DNA of 64,000 bases from Astropecten irregularis (lineage: Eukaryota; Echinodermata; Asteroidea; Paxillosida; Astropectinidae): positions 17,298,001 through 17,362,000 of the forward strand of contig OZ020248.1 of the NCBI GenBank assembly GCA_963971285.1. The letters are read 5' to 3'. Made by a program: the position numbers and the translations under genes. Below the pieces are notes generated by a model that ran no database searches, was not told where the DNA came from, and saw only the letters and a program-made list of their open reading frames with translations. Shown here piece by piece: positions 55,690 through 64,000 of this stretch (its first letter is position 1; each line of letters starts with the position of its first letter).

Positions 55690-56590
55690 TGTAGCTGCAT
55701 TGCACTCGGGAAGACTTTCCCTTCAGTATGCCAGACTGTTTTGGCCTTGGGAACGACACATTTCTCAGCAATTAAATTAAGATAATTAAATGTGGCCATG
55801 ATTTCAGATATCAGAATAATATCATTGTCATTTCTAGGAATAACTGGCCAATTTGCGATATGGTTTGGAGGTCTCGACCATTTTTCATTCACTATTTGAA
55901 ATGTAAACATATTTATGAAAACGATCACCTGCCTGCATAGGGGTGTTGATCCTGGGGGGGGGGGGATCAGTCCCTCCACCCATGAAAATATAACATTTAA
56001 TTCCCCCAAGCTATAAAAACATCAAGTTATTCCTAAATTTGTTTGCCACACCTAGAATGAGCACGTATAAGACAGTTGTGGTTGTAACCCCCCCCCCCCC
56101 CCCCCAGAAAAATATATAAATTCAATTGCTCAGGTCCCCCTCCCCATATTCTGACTATATGTGTGCCATTTCAATTGCAACCTTGAATTAACCCATATCT
56201 GCTTGACTACAATCCCTATTAAATGAATGCTGTTAATTATAAATGATACCTTTCATTATTTGCTATGTGTATTTTCAAAAAGTCCCTACCATGGGATGGG
56301 GGTTTCCCACACCCTTACACATAAATATATCCTCCAATAGTTCGGAACCCAGCCGGTTTTAATTAGAAGAATAATTATTATAATGAGTGCAAACGGTTTG
56401 AAGTGTGGGATATGTAGGACTGACTTAGACAAGTACAAAAAGTGATTTCTTAAGTTTGGCGAGTGATGCACATTGGGTTATGGGAGGATGAGCCCCTAAA
56501 CTCACCCTAAAATACACTTTAATCATAATTTTAAGTGCAAACATGAAACAAGTGTCAGTGGGATCCCTGCTTTAGAAAAGGTCAAATGTC
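55690..56590. other. Downstream of BRAT1; homopolymer tracts
   Basis: Holds the probable BRAT1 3' UTR, a G tract (about 55955-55967) and a long C tract (about 56088-56106). No further gene is recognised. Confidence 0.5.
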
Positions 56591-56593
56591 ATA

Positions 56594-58364
56594 TACCGTA
56601 ATTTTCGGAATATAGCCCGCGGCTAATGTGTTGATTCTCACGCTGAAAAATGTCTCTGCGGCTTATATTAAGGGCGGCTAATGTGACAACATCTGAAGAA
56701 TAAAATCAACTACACTATAAATGTACGTACACGTGCATGATTGTGTATGAAATGTTGAAAGCTTGAGCGGTCAGCCAGCGGACTGTACACGCAAGTAAGT
56801 ATTGTTAACGCCGCACAAATCGTGTGGTGCGTCTGTTCGTTTTTGTGTTTCTGTTCTCGTTGTGTTATCCATGCATATTCGTTCGTTTTTGTGTTATCCA
56901 TGTACGTTACGCTCATGCGATGCTGAGCAACCTGCACGCACGCACGTGACTGGGACTTGACTACAAGGGTCCACAGTTGCCTACAATATTACACGCACTA
57001 CCGGTATACCCGTGGATACCGGTAATCTCTGTGGAGGCTGGCTCATGTGCGTTACGTGCAGACATAAAGTTCACGTTTTCTTCTATGGGATCGTCGATTT
57101 TTATAAGGATTTTCAAGATGTTTCATAAAAACAGAATTTACTGGCTGATTAGCAATAACAGTTGTTGACATAGATGATCGAGCTTCAACTTAAGAGTCTA
57201 TTGAGAGTCTGAATTAATGCATTCACGCACACATATCACAAGTCGGCACATCAAAATAAAGCGATCAATCCGCAGGTGGGTACTTCACTACATACGCCGA
57301 TGAAACTGATCTGGGTTTTTTTTCGGCTGAACCCCGATAAAACCATGGCATGTTAGGGAGAGCAGTGCCATGGTGGTAAAAAAAACCGGTTTAATAAATA
57401 ATTGAACTATCCCACAGAAATCATGTGACGCCAAAAATAATAATATTAATAATCGGAAGCGTAAAGAATAATATTCCCCTTTTTTAAATATAATATTATA
57501 GCGCCCTCTCTTGACTTTTTATAACAAATTAAAACCGGAAGCGAAGTCGCTCGGCACGATTTGTGCGCCGTGCGAGTGACATACTTACGGACGTCCGTGA
57601 TTCTTCACAACAGTTGATGCCGTCTACTTCCGATTCAGGTCGTCAATTAACTCTTGAAGCAGTATCATTTATTTATTCATTAATCATCATATACATGTAC
57701 ATTATTTAATGACATATACCAACATAAAATCATGCATGTTCGCTTTGCTTGAGATTTTATAATTGAAGAGAAACAAACAGTCCTTTTCAGGACTACCAAA
57801 AACACAAAAGAGAAAATATTGTATGTCTGCTGGCCCCATAAAATTATTAATCATATTATCGCTTCTGTGCAAATTAATAAATACCGCTGGTTAAAGTTTA
57901 TCTCAGTGTCGCTGGTTCGCGCGGCGTTAATCACACTTTGTAAATAGCATGTGTAGGCCCTACTGGAACCATAAATTACCGTACGTCCACAATGAAAACA
58001 TACACGTGCATGCCTGACATTGTCGGCAAAAAAATAATGCGGCAGGCAATACGCACCAATTAATAGTGGTGCCCGTAAGTAAAAACTGATTTCCCCATAT
58101 AAACATCAAAATAATGTGTTGTCATTAAGAATTCGTGAACACTTTACCGGCGTCTTTGCTGACTGATTATGCACTTGTATGTGCCACAACCAGCACTAGG
58201 CACAATAATACTGGCTATAATGTGATTACTGTACATCGTCCGTGTCCACGCGGGTGCGGCTTATAAACCATTGCGGCTTATACAGTAACTTTAAATCTTA
58301 ATTTCCTGATTTTTGGGTGCTGCGGCTTATAACCCACGCGGCCTATATTCCGAAAATTACGGTA
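56594..58364. mobile_element. 1.77-kb DNA element with 22-bp TIRs, non-autonomous
   Basis: The left end TACCGTAATTTTCGGAATAT and the right end ATATTCCGAAAATTACGGTA are perfect complements, extended by CCGCGG/CGCGGCC words. GCGGCTTATA-like words repeat near both ends (56662, 58256, 58282, 58321). TA or TATA may be duplicated at the flanks. Only short frames lie inside, so no transposase is visible. Superfamily not assigned. Confidence 0.75.
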
Positions 58365-58741
58365 TATAATACATGTACATTACATTACATTACACTATTA
58401 GTGTATGGTACCTACCTACTCCCGTAGGATTTTTTGCACAAGAAATAAAAAAAATAATAAGTTCTGGGTTCTACAGGGTCCACATACTGAGAAATTGATG
58501 GGGTTGAAAATTTTCAGAGGCCTCCTCGTTTGAGGGTGTGTCCTATTTGGCCCCGCTCCCAAATAGTATGTCCAATTTTCATAGGAGTAGTGGATTTGGC
58601 GTACCCCCTTGGATATTCCATGTACAGACCGTTGTACACGTGTACATTCCGTTCAATGAAGTAAATTATACGACTGTTATTGTATAGAGTAGTTTTGTGA
58701 GTTTGTAAATATTATGTGTGGATAATTTCACCTTTCATTAA

Positions 58742-59094
58742 AGGTAGTATCGTACTTTGGTAAGAAACCAAAACAGCAATGTTCACAGATTTACGTATAA
58801 CTTTCAGGGTGTGAAGATGGTGCTGGTAGAAACCTACCATTAAAATATTTTCGCCTGAAATGGTATATTTTTCCAGAAATAAGTAAAACAACGACTGAAA
58901 ATCGTTTTGATCTTTTAAAAGATCAAAAATAAAAGAGAAAAGACTTAAGAAATACTGTGGCCGTTTTACACAATTTCTCAAAAAGTGGGCACCGTATGGG
59001 ACTGAAATTTTCACAGATGACTGTGACTGTATCTTCCTTGATAATTTTGCCCATGAATCTGTACTTCTTTGACAAAAACCAAAGTATGATAAAT
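58742..59094. mobile_element. MITE with AGG ends and TTAA flanks (copy 2)
   Basis: TTAA at 58738-58741 and 59095-59098. It is a direct repeat of 1514-1850 with about 85-90% similarity by eye, including GGTAAGAAACCAAAAC and AAGTGGGCACCGTATGGGAC. Confidence 0.75.
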
Positions 59095-59229
59095 TTAAGT
59101 GTACATGTATTTCAATATGCCATTATATGAGGGGCGATTGATCACATACATTCCAATACATAACAGTTCCACTACGAAATGACACCCCGAACACCTAGTG
59201 GTTGTTCCCACAACCACAATGTCTAGTTC
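59095..59229 (-). mobile_element. Left-end fragment of the hairpin-ended element, inverted
   Basis: Minus-strand reading starts GAACTAGACATTGTGGTTGT, then a hairpin GGAACAACC and TAGGTGTTCGGGGTGTC, matching the left end at 3187 for about 135 bp. Confidence 0.65.
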
Positions 59230-59239
59230 TTTTTAATTT

Positions 59240-60885
59240 CAAGCTCAGAATTAATTTCCAGGCTTAAGGCCCAAAACTTCTTTGACATATATACATTATC
59301 AACATAATCTTGATGAAGGGGAATCAGCACTATCATCAGCAGCACCAAGATAAAACCATGAATCGAGAGAGTAAAACTAATAAAGATTCATGCTAAACAA
59401 CAAAATAGCCGAGAGAAATACCCATATAACAGTTTGATGGACATCGATCATCTTGGTTCTACGCAGAAGCATGGAAAACCATGGTGGTCTCTTAAAGAGT
59501 TTAAAGAGTTTTCCGTCAGTATTCAGTATGCCTGTCCAAGCATTTTTAATGTTTCAGACGAGTACATTACGCCAAGTTGAGTGGATGTACACGTGTGTGG
59601 TGTGGAGGCAAGCTATATGGTGTTAACTTAAGAAATGGGAGAGGGGATGGATGTAATTTAAAGGAAAATGGAAAGAAGGGTGAAGAAGAATAAAATAGAG
59701 GAAGGAAAAGGGAAACAAAAATAGACACTACTGAAGAAAAGTATAGGCCCCTATGTAACCTGGAAAATGGCACGCTTAAAGAAAATAAAGAAAACAATTT
59801 TGGGCTGGGGATTAACACAGAAAATGCAGTAGAGAGAGACAGTATAAACTAATCGTTTAGATGATATGACCGTACAAAATATCTCTATTCCACGAGTATT
59901 TCCCACAAAAAAAGTTTACAATATTAGTCAAAAGAGGTGTGATAATCCAAGCAGTTGTAATTATAAATGTTGACAATTAACAAAATGAAACCGTCCGAAT
60001 ATCAAATCTATTTCAAACCAAAGAACCTGTGAAATATTTGGTGTTGAACAACCTCATCCAGGAATATCAATATTCTAACCAGAAAACCTTACAATCAAGA
60101 AGGGTGACAGTGTTCAAGAAAAGCTATGATCTATGTCTGCCTGTAACAGAATGGTACAATACATGTAATTTGTCAACCTGCATGTTACAAGGGGTTTCTT
60201 TATTAAAAATGAATGGAAGTCCAAGGAGGAAGTTAGCAGAGAAATTTGACACTAGTTTAAATTTAACACTTTTTGGCCTCAAAACATACTAGTTTTTAAA
60301 CACCAAAACAACGTCGGTGAAAAAAAAGGGTTTTCATTAGTTGAAGGCATTGGGATTCAAATGTAATTAATGTGAACATGAACCGCAAATTGTGTCCATT
60401 TTGAGTCTTGAATGTGATTGTTTAGATCATATTTTGTTCTAGAATGAGAATAATATAAAGAAAGAGGGATTAAATATATTTACTCGGTGTTCAAAGAATA
60501 AAGAGATTGATCATGATGAAGTGATCGAGGAGCTGCTGAGTTTACAGCAGTCAGTGTTGAAATAAATCGCCAAGTTTTTTGTTGTCTCCATTCATTCTTC
60601 TTCGCCTCCCATGTTGGTAAACCCGAATTTCACAATAAGCAAACCCTGCATCTGGCACTAGATACACAACTCTACAATTTCAAGGGAATACAAACTCAGG
60701 AATAGGTTGCTAAGGAAATATGTGGCAGTATGCCGTATCCAGTTGAAAAACCACTTTTTATCCATGTTTTTCTTGTTTAACCTTACAGCCTGAGGTAACC
60801 AAAAAAAAAGATAACAGAAATAAAATAATAAAGGGTCTACTACAATGCAGTGTCACATCATTATAAATCCAATCTCAATTTCTGC
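59240..60885. other. No recognisable feature
   Basis: Short frames only (for example 60029-60292, 87 codons), with no domain, splice support or repeat recognised. Confidence 0.4.
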
Positions 60886-60892
60886 TCTTTAA

Positions 60893-61268
60893 AGGCATTG
60901 CATACGTTTGGTAATGACTCTGAAAATTTATGGCAATAAAAACTTACTTGGTGAGAAGTACAGCTGCTTTGGATAGTATAATGCATATTGAGAAACGTTC
61001 AATTCGAAGTACCGCGGTTATGGAAAAATATGTCACTTTTTATCTCCAAAAATTATGAATCTGAGAAGCGTTATGGCCGTAACGCTTCTCAGCTATTGAC
61101 TTACTGTTCTCTGGCGTGAAATAACCGCTCTAGTTTGTCGCCAAAATCTCAAAAACGCTACCACCTTCTGAATTGAAACTTTCACAGGTTAGTTTTATGG
61201 TATATATAAACAATTATGTTGGTTTGAAACAAACATTAGGCTCAAATTACCAAACGTATGCAATCCCT
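60893..61268. mobile_element. MITE, second TTAA/AGG family
   Basis: TTAA flanks (60889-60892 and 61269-61272). The ends AGGCATTGCATACGTTTGGT and the inverted ACCAAACGTATGCAATCCCT pair almost perfectly. The centre contains a palindrome, GAGAAGCGTTATGGCCGTAA then CGCTTCTC. It differs inside from the 1514/58742 family but shares the TTAA-AGG end type. Confidence 0.75.
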
Positions 61269-61388
61269 TTAATTCACATGAACCCCAAAACTCAAAACAA
61301 ACTTTCATCTACCCCTCTCAAATTGGTTTCATTTCACAAGTGTCATTTCCTTTTATTTGCATCTCTCTGGCTTTCTTGGGATATAAGT

Positions 61389-61470
61389 TAGACCCAGTAA
61401 CTGGGGCGCTAGACCGACCGTCAACCCCAAAAGTCAAAAAGGGAGTTCAGCGCCCCAGTTACTGGGTCTA
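61389..61470. repeat. 82-bp foldback element
   Basis: TAGACCCAGTAACTGGGGCG (left) and its complement (right) form perfect 22-bp arms around a 38-bp centre. ATATAAGT occurs just outside both arms (61381 and 61472), like a target duplication. Confidence 0.7.
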
Positions 61471-62031
61471 GATATAAGTAGTGAACATCGGGATTCCGAC
61501 CATAAACTTTGATCTCGATCACTTTTACAGGATGTAGACTTTGCTCTTTATCCATCCAAATAACCACGGGTACCATCCAGACTTGTTCAGATCTGAAATG
61601 TACAGGGGCCAATTTCATAAAACTGTTAAGCACAAAAATGCGCTTAGCATGACATTTCTGTCTTAATAAAAACCGTACAAGTAATAAACTGCTGCAAACT
61701 GCTCATCAGCCAAAATGACCTGAAATATATCAATTGCTTAAAGTTAGGAGGGCCTGACGCGTTTCGATCCTAACAGGATCTTTATCAAAGGCGAACTGAA
61801 TTACGGACAAGAACATGGAAGGGAATAGAAACACAAAAGTATGGATGAGGGAGTCAGGACAATGGGAGAGGGGATTGGTCACACACAGAGGGGTTAGGTA
61901 GGCAAGATCAAAGTTGCCACACTACAAAGGGTGGTCCTGATAAAGAATATATCATCAATGTACCGCCACCAGATCCAGGGGCGGCAAGGTGCTGAGGCTA
62001 GCATGCGCTCTTCAAGTTCCGACAAGTTCTG

Positions 62032-63066
62032 GACCAGTGATGAGAATAGCTTAGGTTCTTTCATTAACCACATCAATTCTTTCCACAGGACTATCAAATT
62101 CACAGCAGAAATCTCCCACCATGAGGCCCATTTCCTTGATGTTACCATCCGCAAGGAAGAGGACACACTAATCACTGACCTGTATTCTAAGCCCACAGAT
62201 ACCCACCAGTACCTCCATGCCACCAGCTGCCACCCCCAAGCATTGCAAGACTGGTATAGCGTATAGTCAGGCCCTCAGACTCAGACGAATCTGTTCTAAT
62301 GATTCTGATTTCTCCAAACACACACAGGAACTGAAGAAACACTTAGTTGCAAGAGGCCACAGCTCTCGCAAGGTGCGGAGTGCCATTGAGAGAGCTCGTG
62401 CTCTTCCCAGATCGGCAGTTATCCAAGAGAAAGCCCCCAGCGATGATGCTTGTACTAATAACAAAGTTGCTCGAGTGACTACTCTCCATCCCTCTCTTCC
62501 CCCATTACGCAGAATCACTAATGATAACCATCACATTCTTCACACCTCAGACCGTCTCCTCAGGGCTATCCCAGAAAAGCCCATCTTGCCTACAGACGTC
62601 CCCGCAACCTCCGCGACTTGATTGTCAGGGCTGAGGTCCCAACCACTAATAATGTCTCTCCCCCTATCCAGCATGGCACATTCAAATGTAACTCGAGATG
62701 CGTAGTCTGCCAGCACCATATCCATGAATCTGATTCTTTCACAGGCAATGGCTCCACCCATAAGACCAAAGGGAATATTACCTGCACTACATCTAATGTC
62801 ATTTATCTCATCTCTTGCAGGGTATGCAACATTCAGTATGTCGGTGAAACGAAAAATACCCTTAAGAAACGTTTCTATGGTCACAGATCTACAGTCAAAA
62901 CTCAGAAACTTGACACCCCCACACAATTTCTGACATGATCTTGCAGGGCATTGAATCACTTGGCCACCGCAGGGATTTGGTCCGGCTGAGCAGGGAGAAA
63001 GTTTTGGATTAAGAAATTACGAACCATTCAGCCTCATGGACTTAATCTCCAGGAAGGAAATGACTA
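62032..63066 (+). pseudogene. PLE A2 RT end and GIY-YIG endonuclease, broken
   Basis: Forward frames: FHRTIKFTAEISHHEAHFLD and YSKPTDTHQYLHATSCHP; a frameshift at about 62235 (an extra C in CACCCCCAAGC); IAYSQALRLRRICSNDSDFS; another shift near 62588; then NIQYVGETKNTLKKRFYGHR with the GIY-YIG nuclease. A short deletion follows near 62925, where A1 has VGFHFNLPNH, and the frame ends. The catalytic YIDD part is present only in the inverted piece, so the copy is inactive. Confidence 0.85.
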
Positions 63067-63345
63067 ATATTAATGCTTGGTTGTCTCCTTTCCATTCATC
63101 TACAGGTGCTCTCTAATCCCTCCTGCTTTTTGTACTCCCCACCTTGATCACTAATCCTCTAATTACCTTCTTTGTTAATCCCTATCCCCCAGCTCCATTC
63201 TTCCCACCCTTTGTAGTGTGGCAACTTTGATCTTGCCTACCCGACCCCTCTGTGTGTGACCAATCCCCTCTCCCATTGTCCTGACTCCCTCATCCATACT
63301 TTTGTGTTTCTATTCCCTTCCATGTTCTTGTCCGTAATTCAGTTC

Positions 63346-63386
63346 GCCTTTGAGAAAGATCCTGTTAGGATCGAAACGCGTCAGGC
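63346..63386 (+). ncRNA. Hammerhead-like motif, PLE A2 3' end
   Basis: GCCT, TTGAGAAA, GATCC-TGTTA-GGATC, GAAA, CGCG, TC, AGGC: the same order as 12157-12197 with two changes in the loop and core. The first core strand is not canonical, so activity is doubtful. Confidence 0.45.
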
Positions 63387-63574
63387 CCCCTTAATAAAAA
63401 CAGGGTAAATAACCAAATTTCCAGGTGTTGTGTATCACTTGTGATTGTTCTTTGGCTGTTGTTCACTGACCATGAATATCAAATGGTATTTTCAATGGTG
63501 GTTTGTTTTATTGGGGGAGACATTTTTGTGCTAAGCGAATTTTTGTGCTTAACAGTTTTATGAAATTGGCCCCA

Positions 63575-64000
63575 GATTACTGTGAATTTCAGAAAGAAAG
63601 GGGATCTTGGAGATGCTACCAACTACATGGAGGGATCACTCTAACATCAATAGCAGCCAAGATTTACAACTCAATGCTGCTCAACAGACTGAGACCTCAT
63701 ATTGATCCTATCCTGCGAAGAAACCAAAACGGATTCCGCCAAAACAGATCAACATCCGGACAGATACTTACTATCCGACGCATCATTGAGGGCGCAAAAG
63801 AAAAACACCTCCCAGCAGTTCTGCTCTTCATAGACTTTTCTAAGGCTTTTGACTCAATCCATCGTCAGAAAATGAAACAGATATTATACTGGCTTTCCGA
63901 TTACCTGAAGAAACAGTAAATGCTATCATGGTGATGTATACAAACACAAAGTCTATGGTCAGGTCACCCGATGGAGACACAGTCTTCTTTGACATCACAA
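63575..64000 (+). pseudogene. RTE-like LINE reverse transcriptase fragment, runs off the window
   Basis: KKGDLGDATNY in one frame is followed after a shift by GITLTSIAAKIYNSMLLNRL, NQNGFRQNRSTSGQILTIRR and LLFIDFSKAFDSIHR. It then shifts again at about 63895 to PEETVNAIMVMYTNTKSMVR and DGDTVFFDIT at the window end. These are the early RT boxes. The late boxes of a related element are at 12700-13548. The two frameshifts make it inactive. Confidence 0.8.

Larger units (their letters stand above)
61676..63395 (+). mobile_element. Penelope-like element, copy A2, with inverted 5' piece
   Basis: 61676 to about 62030 is inverted: the terminal piece with its hammerhead-like motif (61751-61792), 3' UTR, and then a short RT piece joined to it by a deletion near 61935. 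At 62032 it turns to the forward orientation (TGGACCAGTGATGAGAATAG) and runs through the RT end and the nuclease to the forward motif at 63346-63386. Close to A1 in sequence. Confidence 0.85.
61605..63573. mobile_element. GGGGCC-ended inverted repeats surrounding PLE copy A2
   Basis: Left end GGGGCCAATTTCATAAAACT then GTTAAGCACAAAAAT; the right end at 63530-63573 is its inverse for about 45 bp. PLE A2 lies between them, so the PLE may have inserted into a small TIR element, or two opposite copies may flank it. Confidence 0.6.

Noticed and set aside
60029..60292. 87-codon + strand frame as a small gene
   Set aside because: No recognised domain, signal peptide or splice context; left as unannotated sequence.

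Overview
The window is animal nuclear DNA. It has spliced genes with GT-AG introns, animal-type LINEs, Penelope-like elements (PLEs), a hAT transposon, tRNA-derived SINEs and large tandem arrays, and no bacterial gene organisation. The AT-rich background, frequent ACATGTACATGT and TAGGCCT words and the mix of PLE, CR1/L2, DIRS-like and hAT elements suggest a marine invertebrate, possibly an echinoderm or hemichordate. That assignment is inference.

The only host gene I can support is the 3' two thirds of BRAT1 (BRCA1-associated ATM activator 1, an Integrator-associated HEAT-repeat protein) on the + strand. Seven exons (7837-7968, 28522-28741, 35645-35834, 51000-51085, 52015-52198, 52475-52641, 54876-55682) join in compatible phases into about 594 codons, ending with the BRAT1-type C-terminus SLLQDI...DCY. 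The N-terminal exons are not seen and probably lie upstream. The first three introns are about 20.5, 6.9 and 15.2 kb and hold most of the repeats.

Layout: 0-7.6 kb, a TTAA-flanked MITE, a hairpin-ended element and a broken CR1/Jockey-type LINE (minus strand). 7.6-28.5 kb (first BRAT1 intron): a DIRS-like remnant split by a tRNA-Glu-derived SINE; PLE copy A1 with a long open RT/GIY-YIG frame; an RTE-like LINE remnant; an apparently complete hAT element (15133-20068) with perfect 15-bp TIRs and a two-exon transposase; and PLE copy B, which carries a canonical hammerhead ribozyme motif and is itself interrupted by an L2/CR1-like LINE. 28.7-35.6 kb: arrays of 130-bp and 147-bp repeats inside a family of elements bounded by hairpins. 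35.8-51 kb: twin hairpin MITEs, another LINE, and a 7.2-kb minisatellite of a 19-bp unit that has no stop codon in any forward frame. 51-55.7 kb: the last four BRAT1 exons. 55.7-64 kb: a 1.77-kb TIR element, more MITEs, a second PLE copy (A2) nested between inverted repeats, and an RTE-like reverse transcriptase fragment running off the window end.

The elements do not form one pathway; the window records successive insertions into one gene. The points most worth following are the hairpin-ended, tandemly inserting family (possibly Helentron-like), the PLE ribozymes, the hAT transposase with a roughly 250-residue Ser/Thr/Lys tandem expansion and a 6-bp target duplication, and the stop-free intronic minisatellite.
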